Shown piece after piece: positions 1 through 6,275 of a stretch of DNA of 8,363 nt. The notes beneath the pieces were generated by a model. It ran no database searches and was not told the origin of the DNA. It saw nothing but the letters and a program-made list of their open reading frames with translations. Position 1 is the stretch's first letter; every line of letters starts with the position of its first letter. Location of the stretch: the NCBI GenBank assembly GCA_026986885.1, contig JALSNT010000517.1, positions 1 through 8,363 of the forward strand, read 5' to 3'. This stretch comes from Desulfobulbaceae bacterium. Lineage in GTDB: Bacteria > Desulfobacterota > Desulfobulbia > Desulfobulbales > Desulfobulbaceae. The translations under genes were made by a program, and so were the position numbers.

Positions 1-1155
1 CGTTGATCTTTTATCAATCTTATCATAGGCGACCATGGCCTTGATGCTGTCTGCTGACAAATAATAGGTGTCTGCCTGGCGCAGCAGACGGAGGAGGTCG
101 GCATCCTGCGGGTAGGCAATATCATCTCTGGATAATATTTTTTCGGCCTCTTTTACTCTGCCGGTTTCCAGGGACAGTTCGGCCGCAAAGATATTGAGCC
201 GGGGGAGCAGGGGATTGTTGCTGTCCAAATATTTTTTAGATATGTATTTTTTGATATTTATAGCCGCAAGGTAGGGGTCTTCATGCCGGGCAATTACATA
301 TACAAAGAGAATATCACCATAGACGGCAAGGGGGCTGTCCGGATAGGTGAGGGCGATCTGTTGCAGGAGTTTATACGGTTCTTCGTATTTGCCGGCGCGG
401 ACGAGGCATTCGCCATAGGTGAGCAGCAGCCGTTTACGATAGCTTTCATTTCCCTCGTTCTCCAGTTGGTTTTTGATGTTGTCCGCGATCTGCAACCATG
501 CTTTTTGGCGGCTCAGGAGGACATTTTTTTCCCCTAACCAGTCGGGGACAGATACCTTCGGCAGGATGGCGGCGGCCATGGGGAAGGGGGGCATGGTCAG
601 GAGAAATCGTGGCCGAATGGAAACCGGGGATTCGTAACGTCTGATAAATAGTTTCCAGTCGGTTCCATAAGTTGAGCCATATATGGGATTAGTAAAATCA
701 ATTTCCTGTCGCTGCAGAAGAGTCACGCCATGCAGGCGGGAGGAAAGGTCAGGGTAGCGGGCCGAAACAGGATTGCCCAATTGAATATTCAACATGATTG
801 AACGGGTTTCTTCCATTTTTTTTAGTTGTACATGCTGCGGCGGATATCTGAAATAAAAAGACAGCAGCAGACCGTTGCTCTGCTTCCTGGAGATCATTTT
901 GATCATTTTGTCATCACCGGCAAGAGGCTTAAATGACGTGGCGGCAATGGTGTCGGCAAGGACCAGATCGACCCTCTTGCCCTGGGTATCAACTGTAACC
1001 TCAGGCAGCACCGACAGGCGCAGAAAAATCTGCAGATTTCCGGTTGTCGATGTTGTTGACACCTGCCGCAGCAGGGAAGTTTCAGCCACAGCCTGTTGCC
1101 ACGACAGGACAAGAAAAATAAATATCAGTGACAGTTTTTTGGCATATATTTTCAT
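1..1155 (-). CDS. Exported AMIN-like/TPR protein, 5' part (partial)
   Basis: Open for 385 codons from the ATG at 1155 to the left edge, so the C-terminus is missing. Residues 1-24 form a signal peptide (MKIYAKK, then a hydrophobic run ending near AVA), so the product is exported. Residues about 45-125 alternate short beta-like hydrophobic stretches (RLSVLPEVTVDTQGKRVDLV, later LLLSFYFRYP), resembling an AMIN domain, which in known proteins binds peptidoglycan or directs periplasmic localisation. From about residue 215 the protein becomes helical with TPR-like repeats, for example YGECLVRAGKYEEPYKLLQQ and AAELSLETGRVKEAEKILSR. An in-frame TAA 24 nt upstream fixes the ATG at 1155 as the only normal start, although no clear Shine-Dalgarno is present. 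It is divergent from the cheY operon. The exact function is not recognised; a periplasmic scaffold is an inference from the domains. Confidence 0.8.
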   Translation of the reverse strand, partial: MKIYAKKLSLIFIFLVLSWQQAVAETSLLRQVSTTSTTGNLQIFLRLSVLPEVTVDTQGKRVDLVLADTIAATSFKPLAGDDKMIKMISRKQSNGLLLSFYFRYPPQHVQLKKMEETRSIMLNIQLGNPVSARYPDLSSRLHGVTLLQRQEIDFTNPIYGSTYGTDWKLFIRRYESPVSIRPRFLLTMPPFPMAAAILPKVSVPDWLGEKNVLLSRQKAWLQIADNIKNQLENEGNESYRKRLLLTYGECLVRAGKYEEPYKLLQQIALTYPDSPLAVYGDILFVYVIARHEDPYLAAINIKKYISKKYLDSNNPLLPRLNIFAAELSLETGRVKEAEKILSRDDIAYPQDADLLRLLRQADTYYLSADSIKAMVAYDKIDKRST

Positions 1156-1352
1156 GGTATTTATTTGATTTTCAGTTTAACTGCTGTTCAAGCAATTAGT
1201 ATTCCAGACCATCATCGTATGTTTAACATCTTGAAAGTATACGTAATTATATAGACAATATCCATTGACGCCCAGGGAGTGCGGCTGTTATTTCTGCGAG
1301 TCATTATTTTGGCATGGAGTGCTGAATCGCGAGGTGAAGAAAAAAAATAATT

Positions 1353-1366
1353 TTTTGCCGGCAAAA
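1353..1366. promoter_or_regulatory. 14-bp perfect palindrome, candidate operator or enhancer site
   Basis: TTTTGCCGGCAAAA reads the same on both strands. It lies about 70 bp upstream of the candidate sigma-54 promoter, a normal distance for an activator site. The 13-mer TTGCCGGCAAAAC inside and next to it recurs at 6814-6826 in front of the regulator operon. The core GCCGGC is common in coding DNA of this window, so a regulatory role is only an inference. Confidence 0.3.
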
Positions 1367-1416
1367 CTTGCTTTCGTCGGCATCAACTTGATAGAATGTT
1401 TTTTAAAGAAAACAGT

Positions 1417-1452
1417 TTTGTTCCGTATGGATTCCGGTTGGTACGGAATAAG
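1417..1452. repeat. Inverted repeat in the cheY leader/promoter
   Basis: TTCCGTA at 1421-1427 is the reverse complement of TACGGAA at 1442-1448. Four further pairs outward (1417-1420 with 1449-1452), two of them G-T, extend the arm to 11 pairs around a 14-nt spacer. The right arm overlaps the candidate -24/-12 promoter, so this could be a repressor site or a hairpin forming only in longer transcripts. Confidence 0.4.
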
Positions 1453-1454
1453 CG
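1438..1454 (+). promoter_or_regulatory. Candidate sigma-54 (-24/-12) promoter for cheY operon
   Basis: The stretch TTGGTACGGAATAAGCG matches the sigma-54 consensus YTGGCACGRNNNTTGCW at the invariant GG (1440-1441) and GC (1452-1453) with the required 10-nt spacing, and also at the A, C and G following the -24 GG. The TT before the -12 GC is replaced by AA and one C by T, so it is a good but imperfect site. Transcription would start near 1465, about 45 nt before the cheY ATG. A sigma-54 activator gene lies in the same window at 5210-6271. Confidence 0.42.
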
Positions 1455-1497
1455 GAAGTATTGACAAGATAACTTATTGAGTAAGCCCATATAAATT

Positions 1498-1504
1498 GGA
1501 GGAA
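1498..1504 (+). promoter_or_regulatory. Strong ribosome binding site of cheY
   Basis: GGAGGAA lies 5 nt before the ATG at 1510. This is the best Shine-Dalgarno in the window and predicts high expression of the response regulator compared with the weakly primed genes around it. Confidence 0.8.
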
Positions 1505-1509
1505 TTACC

Positions 1510-1881
1510 ATGGCAAAAAATGTATTACTCGTTGATGACTCAAGCACCATGCGTAAAATCGTCAGTCGTTCTCTGCGCCAGGCCGGTCTTGATTTCGGCG
1601 ATATCTATGAGGCAGGCGATGGTCTGGAAGCTCTGGAGGTATTGGAGAAGGAATCTGTGGATATCGTGTTGAGCGACATTAATATGCCCAATATGAACGG
1701 CATTGAATTTTTACGGGAAAAAAGCGGCCGTGACGGCATAAAAGACATTCCCGTGTTCATGATCTCAACGGAAACCGGCGATGACATTATTGGTGAAGCA
1801 AAAAGCCTTGGTGCGGTTGGCGCCCTTAAAAAACCGTTTACTCCCGATAAGGTCAATGAAGTGCTTGGCCCGTTCATGTAG
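1510..1881 (+). CDS. cheY: CheY-type single-domain response regulator
   Basis: A 123-residue stand-alone receiver domain, the normal CheY length. The acidic pocket is D9-D10 in VLLVDDSSTMRKIV, the phospho-acceptor is D56 in IVLSDINMPNMNG, the conserved hydroxyl residue is S86 in VFMISTE, and the conserved lysine is K108 in LKKPF. No output domain follows, so signalling should be by phosphorylation-dependent protein contact, as with CheY at the flagellar switch. The STMRK stretch after the DD pair is typical of chemotaxis CheY proteins. The residue equivalent to the switch tyrosine (Y106 in E. coli CheY) is A105. Two cheX-type phosphatase genes follow on the same strand, so its phosphate is probably removed by them rather than by CheZ. 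Whether it acts on the flagellar motor or another output cannot be told from sequence alone. Confidence 0.95.
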   Translation: MAKNVLLVDDSSTMRKIVSRSLRQAGLDFGDIYEAGDGLEALEVLEKESVDIVLSDINMPNMNGIEFLREKSGRDGIKDIPVFMISTETGDDIIGEAKSLGAVGALKKPFTPDKVNEVLGPFM

Positions 1882-1929
1882 GAAAAAATCCTGGGTCGCG
1901 AGGGCGAAAGCAAGGCAGGGCTATTGTCT

Positions 1930-1953
1930 CACCGGCGGTATAATCCGCCGGTG
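1930..1953 (+). repeat. Intercistronic GC-rich hairpin between cheY and cheX
   Basis: CACCGGCGG at 1930-1938 pairs perfectly with CCGCCGGTG at 1945-1953 around a 6-nt loop (TATAAT). No T-tract follows, so it is not a standard terminator. It ends 10 nt before the Shine-Dalgarno of the next gene. It could stabilise the cheY part of the transcript or limit translation of cheX (inference). Confidence 0.65.
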
Positions 1954-1975
1954 CATTGAATCCGGAGGGAGCGTA

Positions 1976-2443
1976 GTGGGGGATTTTTCCGATATAATTC
2001 CAAAAGTCGTTGATGCCACGGTGGAAATTTTCACCGGCATGGTCATGATGGAAATCAGTCAGCAGGGGGAGCCCCTGGCGGAATTAGGCAACATCAAGGA
2101 TTCCATCACCGGTATGGTCGGTCTTGCCGGTACCCATAAGGGCATGCTGGCCGTTCATTTTCCTAATTCCCTCGCCCTTGCCATCACCACCAGTTTTCTC
2201 GGTATGGATATTGAAGAGATCAATGAAGACGTTCAGGACGCCGTCGGTGAAATTGCCAACATGCTCGGCGGCAATGTGAAAACCATACTTTCCGATAAGG
2301 GATACGATATCCAACTCTCCCTGCCGTCGACCATCTCCGGTGAAGAGTACACTTTTTTAGCCGATAAGGACCTGAAACAGGTCGTCATACCTTTCAGTGC
2401 CCCGGCCGGTAATTTTTATGTTGAATTGGAACTGGAGGAATGA
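1976..2443 (+). CDS. cheX: CheX-type CheY-P phosphatase, first copy
   Basis: A 155-residue protein of the CheC/CheX/FliY family; members dephosphorylate CheY-P in the cytoplasm. The start is the GTG at 1976, preceded 5 nt upstream by GGAGGGA (1964-1970). The same frame stays open back to 1781 inside cheY, but that extension has no family similarity. The catalytic signature D88-x3-E92-x2-N95 is intact in DAVGEIANMLGGN, with a further N100, and a proline (P117) follows 22 residues after N95 in LSLPST, matching the spacing seen in the family. The other half has the usual strand pattern, for example GMVGLAGTHKGMLAVHFP and VVIPFSAPAGNFYVELELEE. It is co-directional with cheY, 94 nt downstream, and shares many positions with the next gene, pointing to tandem duplication. 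CheX normally acts as a dimer; whether the two paralogs pair is unknown. Confidence 0.9.
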   Translation: MGDFSDIIPKVVDATVEIFTGMVMMEISQQGEPLAELGNIKDSITGMVGLAGTHKGMLAVHFPNSLALAITTSFLGMDIEEINEDVQDAVGEIANMLGGNVKTILSDKGYDIQLSLPSTISGEEYTFLADKDLKQVVIPFSAPAGNFYVELELEE

Positions 2444-2472
2444 CGGTATATTCCCGGTTTTGGGTTCAGGAT

Positions 2473-2507
2473 ACCGGACGGATCTCCGGTTTGGATCTCT
2501 ATCCGTC
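2473..2507 (+). repeat. Mutually exclusive hairpins between the two cheX genes
   Basis: ACCGGA (2473-2478) pairs with TCCGGT (2485-2490) around a 6-nt loop. The overlapping GACGGAT (2477-2483) pairs instead with ATCCGTC (2501-2507). The two stems share bases and cannot form together. No T-tract follows. The second stem ends 40 nt before the GTG of the downstream gene. Confidence 0.4.
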
Positions 2508-2546
2508 TATTCATGAAAAAAATAATACCTCAGGGAAGTTCGCAAC

Positions 2547-3008
2547 GTGCCTTCTATAGAACGTTATATAATTGATGCCGTTTTGGAAGTTTTCGCGACC
2601 ATGATCTTTATTGATATCAAATCCGGAGATTCCATGACCGGCCAGGATGATTCCATTGATTCCAATCTGACCAGCATGATCGGCCTGGCCGGTGATCTGC
2701 AGGGAGTCCTTGCCGTGCATTGTCCGGAAAGCGCTGCTTTGGGGATAAGCGGGGCCATGCTCGGCATGACGATTGATGCTATTAATGACGATGTGCTGGA
2801 CGCCATCGGTGAAATTGCCAATATGGTTGCCGGTGGCCTGAAAACCTCCCTTGACGGCGATAATATTACCACCGAGCTGGCAATCCCTACCACTGTCCTT
2901 GGCAAGGCGGTTAGAACTTCCGGCCAGGCAGGGGGGGCCAGATTTCTTATTCCCTTTGCCACCCCGGTCGGGGATTTTGGTGTTGAACTGAAGTACGTTC
3001 TCCATTAG
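2547..3008 (+). CDS. cheX: CheX-type CheY-P phosphatase, second copy
   Basis: A 153-residue paralog of the preceding gene, starting with GTG at 2547; only a modest AGGGA-type Shine-Dalgarno lies about 10 nt upstream. The phosphatase signature D85-x3-E89-x2-N92 is intact in DAIGEIANMVAGG, and P114 in LAIPTT keeps the same distance from the Asn as in the first copy. The position held by N100 in the first copy is G97 here, so the active-site helix has diverged on one side. Shared blocks (SMIGLAGDLQGVLAVHCPES, RFLIPFATPVGDFGVEL) align with the first copy almost without gaps. It lies 103 nt after the first cheX and is followed at once by a likely terminator, so it ends the cheY operon. Function as a CheY-P phosphatase is inferred from the motif; a specialised partner or heterodimer role is possible. 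Confidence 0.9.
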   Translation: MPSIERYIIDAVLEVFATMIFIDIKSGDSMTGQDDSIDSNLTSMIGLAGDLQGVLAVHCPESAALGISGAMLGMTIDAINDDVLDAIGEIANMVAGGLKTSLDGDNITTELAIPTTVLGKAVRTSGQAGGARFLIPFATPVGDFGVELKYVLH

Positions 3009-3014
3009 ATTGCC

Positions 3015-3036
3015 GACGGGCGACCGTTTTTTTTTT
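3015..3036 (+). terminator. Short intrinsic terminator after the cheY-cheX operon
   Basis: ACGG (3016-3019) and CCGT (3024-3027) form a 4-bp stem, extended by a G-T pair, closed by the GNRA-type tetraloop GCGA, and followed by a T-run ending at 3036. It begins 7 nt after the stop codon of the second cheX. The stem is short, so termination may be partial. Confidence 0.5.
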
Positions 3037-3056
3037 CTTTGGTCATTGCCCGAAAA

Positions 3057-3084
3057 TAAAGATTTATGGCCAACGTGCCGATAA
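3057..3084 (+). promoter_or_regulatory. Candidate sigma-28 (FliA) promoter
   Basis: TAAAGATT at 3057-3064 matches the -35 consensus TAAAGTTT at 7 of 8 positions, and GCCGATAA at 3077-3084 is an exact -10 match. The spacer is 12 nt rather than the usual 11. The site is intergenic, downstream of the cheX terminator and about 180 bp upstream of the next start codon, so it would give the downstream gene its own flagellar late-class transcription with a long 5' leader. Confidence 0.55.
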
Positions 3085-3265
3085 GTAATGGGGAATCGGT
3101 CATTGTTTCATTTCTTTTTTTAAATTGCAGATGAGTGAAACGCTCAATTCAGGTCTTTTATCCTCTGTCTCATTTTTCAGAGTCTACTCGACCATGTTGT
3201 GCCGCTATGGTTACTGGTTTATCCGGAACACGTAATGTTACCCAGGCGCCACCATTTGATTTTCA

Positions 3266-5170
3266 ATGAATAAAAAGCAGGAACGACTTAATAAAATAAT
3301 CAGTGCCTGTCGGGCAAGGATGGAGGAAGAGGTTTCGGCGTTGCTTGGCAAGACCATTACCTTTGCCGAGCCGGAGACCAAAGTCCTTTCCAAAGAGGAT
3401 TTTTTTGCCGAACCTGCCGGTAAATCAGTCCTTGCGCACGTGCAGCTTGAAGGGGATATAGAAGGGCAGGGTTGTCTTATTGTTCCTGTTAGGGACGCCA
3501 TCCGTATCGGCGGTACCCTCATTATGCTGCCTGATTCTGAACTGGAAAGTGTTATCAGTGAGGAAGAATACACTGAAGAGCTTGAAGATTCCTATGGCGA
3601 AATTGCCAATATTATCTGTGGTTCCCTGAGTACAACCTTTGAGGAACAGTATCCTAAAACCTTTCGGTTGGTCAGAACCGAGCAGGAAGTTATTCTCCCT
3701 GTCAAGGTTGATATAGAGTCGGATCATCCTGTTGCCGATGGCCTGTATTATGTCATGGAATCTGCAATGGCCCTGGAAGGCACGGAAATGGGCAAGCTGC
3801 AGCTTCTATTGCCGGCAGCATCTTTTGGCCTGGTTGAAGAACCCGGGAAGGATGATGCGGAAAAACACGAAAAGCAGGCCGTCGGAGAGACGGATACAAC
3901 TTCCACGGCAGATAATCCACAGTCAACTGATAACCCGGAGGTTATTGAACGGGAAAATGCGGAACCGGGTGAACCTGCTGCGGCCATTGAACGGCCTGCA
4001 GGCGATGGGTCCCGGTCTCCAGTGTCGGCTTCTGCCCCGAAAAAAAGCGTTGATCTTAAAAAACAGAAAGAACGAATAGATCAGTTGTTAGCCAACTGTC
4101 TTGACAAGGTCGGGGAAGAGGTCGGAGTACTGCTTGGCGGTACCTTGAAAGTAGTGCCTGAGGACAATATCGTTCTTAATAAAGAAGAACTGCTGGAACA
4201 GGCCGGCGGTAAGCAGGTGCTGGCCCGGCTGGATGTCCGGGGCGATGCTGAAGGTGAATCCTACCTCTTTGTTTCCTTAAAAGACGCGATTTTTTTAGGC
4301 GGCACCCTGATCATGCTGCCCGATGCCGAGTTGGAAGAAGTTGTCCGTAATGAGGAGTTCGGTGAAGATGCCGAGGATGCTTACGGCGAGATTGCTAATA
4401 TCATCGCCGGTGTTTATACGGCGGTCTTTGAGGAACAATATCGCAAATCCCTGGGATTTGTAAAAACCGCGCTTGAAACCGTTATTCCCATCAAGATTGA
4501 TCCCGATTCCGATGAGGTCATTCCCCGGGCAATCTACTATCTTAATGCCGGGACTCTTCACTATAATGATCAGGAATTAGGTCGCCTGCAGATGGCGTTT
4601 CCGGCTGCTCTTTTTGATCTGGAAGCACTTGCCGTTAAGGATACGCCGCAGGAAGACACAGCAGCCGCCACGTCTCCGGTTGGTCGGGACAGCAGCAATG
4701 AACAAGGAACACCAGCCCCGGCCGCCGGTCAGTCGGCAATCTCTCCTGCAGCCGGGGAAGCGGCGGCCACCGGTAGCGGCTCAGCTGTTACTGCTGAGGG
4801 CAGCGGTGCCGATATACTGATCTTCACCGATGATGATGCCGAAGCCGCTTCCATTGGTACTTTTCTTGCCGATCAGGGATATGGAGCACGAATATTGCAT
4901 TATCGCGATGGAGTTGCCGATTACCTTTCTTCCCGCATCAGTCTGGTGTTTCTTGTCATGAAGGAAGTCAATGAACAGGGGTTCGGTATGGCTATCAAGC
5001 TTGCCGGTTCCGGCCTGCAGGTTCCGTTGATTGCGGCTGGTCCTGCCTGGACGAGAACAACCGTACTTAAAGCTGTGAAATATGGAGCGACTGATATCCT
5101 GATAACCCCGGCATCTGCAGAGGATATTACCGAAAAACTAAAAAATAATCTGGTGCGGAAAGCGGCCTGA
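3266..5170 (+). CDS. Double CheC/CheX-type phosphatase fused to a degenerate receiver
   Basis: A 634-residue cytoplasmic protein with no signal peptide or membrane segment. Domain 1 (about 5-190) carries D108-x3-E112-x2-N115 in DSYGEIAN; domain 2 (about 264-455) carries D371-x3-E375-x2-N378 in DAYGEIAN. Both have the CheC/CheX catalytic signature, and they are internal duplicates: GGTLIMLPDSELE in one, GGTLIMLPDAELE in the other. An acidic linker rich in E, T, S and P (191-260) and an A/G/S/P-rich linker (455-513) separate the parts. Residues 515-630 have receiver-like strands (DILIFTDDD, LVFLVMK, VPLIAAG, TDILITP) and keep the acidic cluster D522-D524, but the phospho-acceptor Asp is V564 and the conserved Lys is T614. 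An in-frame TGA at 3257-3259 forces the ATG at 3266, which lacks a clear Shine-Dalgarno. It follows the cheY operon and a sigma-28 promoter. CheY-P phosphatase or binding activity is inferred; I do not know a characterised protein with this exact architecture. Confidence 0.85.
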   Translation: MNKKQERLNKIISACRARMEEEVSALLGKTITFAEPETKVLSKEDFFAEPAGKSVLAHVQLEGDIEGQGCLIVPVRDAIRIGGTLIMLPDSELESVISEEEYTEELEDSYGEIANIICGSLSTTFEEQYPKTFRLVRTEQEVILPVKVDIESDHPVADGLYYVMESAMALEGTEMGKLQLLLPAASFGLVEEPGKDDAEKHEKQAVGETDTTSTADNPQSTDNPEVIERENAEPGEPAAAIERPAGDGSRSPVSASAPKKSVDLKKQKERIDQLLANCLDKVGEEVGVLLGGTLKVVPEDNIVLNKEELLEQAGGKQVLARLDVRGDAEGESYLFVSLKDAIFLGGTLIMLPDAELEEVVRNEEFGEDAEDAYGEIANIIAGVYTAVFEEQYRKSLGFVKTALETVIPIKIDPDSDEVIPRAIYYLNAGTLHYNDQELGRLQMAFPAALFDLEALAVKDTPQEDTAAATSPVGRDSSNEQGTPAPAAGQSAISPAAGEAAATGSGSAVTAEGSGADILIFTDDDAEAASIGTFLADQGYGARILHYRDGVADYLSSRISLVFLVMKEVNEQGFGMAIKLAGSGLQVPLIAAGPAWTRTTVLKAVKYGATDILITPASAEDITEKLKNNLVRKAA

Positions 5171-5209
5171 ACAGGATGAACAGGCTGGACGTGCATAAAC
5201 AGGCAACGT

Positions 5210-6271
5210 TTAATCGTCCCACTGCAATTCTTTTTTCTTTATTTTTTCAAGCAGGGTTGTTCGTTTGAGATTAAGCAGACGAGCGGCCTCTTTTTTATTG
5301 CCGGCGGTTGCCTGCAACGCCTTGATAATAAGCCTGGTTTCGAATTCGTTGACCAGACCTTTAAAATCGACCCCGTTGTCATCCCATATATTGCCGGTGT
5401 CCGCCGTATCATTTGAAAACAGCAGCAACTGTTCGGGAACGGATACATCCGCCGATTGAACCGCTTGAGCAGTGCCGGATTCAGGGGCGATGATTTCTCC
5501 CCGGTATTTATCGGGCAGGTCATTAAAATGAACTTGTTTCCCTCCATGCAGAATGGACATGTGTTGAATCAGATTTTCCAGTTCCCGTACATTGCCTTTC
5601 CAGAAACAGGAACGTAATGCCTGCATGGCTGCCTGGTCAAAACCGGTGATCATTTTTTTTCGTTGACTGCCGCCGGTTTGTATAAAATGTTTAATCAGGT
5701 GCGGAATGTCCTCCAGACGGTTGCGCAGGGGAGGAATGTTGACCGGAATAACGCAGAGCCGGTAATAGAGATCTTCGCGAAACTCTCCTTCTTCCACCAT
5801 CCGTTCAAGGTTACGATGGGTGGCGGCAATGACCCGGACGTCAACCGGAATCGGCTTGAGTCCGCCGACCGGTTCAAACTCGCGCTCCTGGAGAACACGC
5901 AGTAATTTGGCCTGGAGTGATGGTTTCATGTCGCCGATTTCATCAAGAAACAGAGAGCCGCCGTCGGCATATTCAATTCTGCCGATTTTGGCGCTGGTTG
6001 CGCCGGTAAAGGCTCCTTTACTGTAGCCGAACAGCTCGCTTTCCAACAGGTCTTCCGGTATTGCCGCACAGTTGATCGGAACGAAGTTTTTTCCTTTTCT
6101 CGGGCTGTGGCGATGAATGGCCCTGGCAACAAGTTCCTTGCCGGTGCCTGATTCTCCCTGGATAAGAACCGTGGTTGAATCGTCTCTGGCCAGCTTGTCG
6201 ATCAGCTCAAAGAGCTGCTGCATGGCCCGGCACCGGCCGATGATTCCGTGGAATGATCTCTGTCTCTGCAT
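5210..6271 (-). CDS. Sigma-54-dependent activator (AAA+ and Fis-type HTH, no sensory domain)
   Basis: A 353-residue bacterial enhancer-binding protein that uses ATP to open sigma-54 promoters. The AAA+ domain (about 8-245) has Walker A GESGTGKE at 39-46, the sigma-54-contacting loop GAFTGA at 86-91, Walker [10 protein letters not shown] at 106-114, FREDLYYRL at 164-172 with the usual arginines, and sensor [10 protein letters not shown] at 226-233. A linker of about 60 residues leads to a C-terminal Fis-type HTH (about 318-346) ending [17 protein letters not shown]; the KRTTL.EK signature is typical of the FleQ/FlrA/FlrC flagellar group. The protein begins almost at the AAA+ domain, with no receiver, GAF or PAS domain. 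Its ATG is 4 nt after the stop of the cyclic-nucleotide-binding gene, with no good Shine-Dalgarno, which suggests translational coupling. It converges on the phosphatase fusion gene with a 39-nt gap. A flagellar/chemotaxis regulon is inferred from type and neighbours. Confidence 0.93.
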   Translation of the reverse strand: MQRQRSFHGIIGRCRAMQQLFELIDKLARDDSTTVLIQGESGTGKELVARAIHRHSPRKGKNFVPINCAAIPEDLLESELFGYSKGAFTGATSAKIGRIEYADGGSLFLDEIGDMKPSLQAKLLRVLQEREFEPVGGLKPIPVDVRVIAATHRNLERMVEEGEFREDLYYRLCVIPVNIPPLRNRLEDIPHLIKHFIQTGGSQRKKMITGFDQAAMQALRSCFWKGNVRELENLIQHMSILHGGKQVHFNDLPDKYRGEIIAPESGTAQAVQSADVSVPEQLLLFSNDTADTGNIWDDNGVDFKGLVNEFETRLIIKALQATAGNKKEAARLLNLKRTTLLEKIKKKELQWDD

Positions 6272-6275
6272 GGAA

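Noticed and set aside
1311..1325. TGGCATG as a sigma-54 -24 element
   Set aside because: The following GC is two bases too close to the GG; sigma-54 does not tolerate that spacing.
1265..1480. 71-codon ORF with TTG start upstream of cheY
   Set aside because: No ribosome binding site, low-complexity composition, and it covers the promoter elements.
1781..1975. Extended N-terminus of the first cheX reaching back into cheY
   Set aside because: The added 65 residues are basic, have no family similarity and overlap cheY out of frame. The GTG at 1976 has a strong Shine-Dalgarno and gives the normal CheX length.
2360..2367. Second exact GCCGATAA sigma-28 -10 box
   Set aside because: It lies inside the first cheX where it encodes conserved residues (ADK), and there is no TAAA at the right distance.
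2513..2575. Short ATG ORF (about 20 codons) before the second cheX
   Set aside because: It overlaps the cheX start in another frame and has no Shine-Dalgarno; too short to support as a leader peptide.
2511..3005. 164-codon antisense ORF over the second cheX
   Set aside because: It is a shadow of a clear CheX gene; the predicted protein has no recognisable domain and its antisense partner explains the openness.
5171..5209. Bidirectional terminator between the convergent genes
   Set aside because: The gap contains AACAGG-type repeats but no stable stem followed by a T-tract on either strand.
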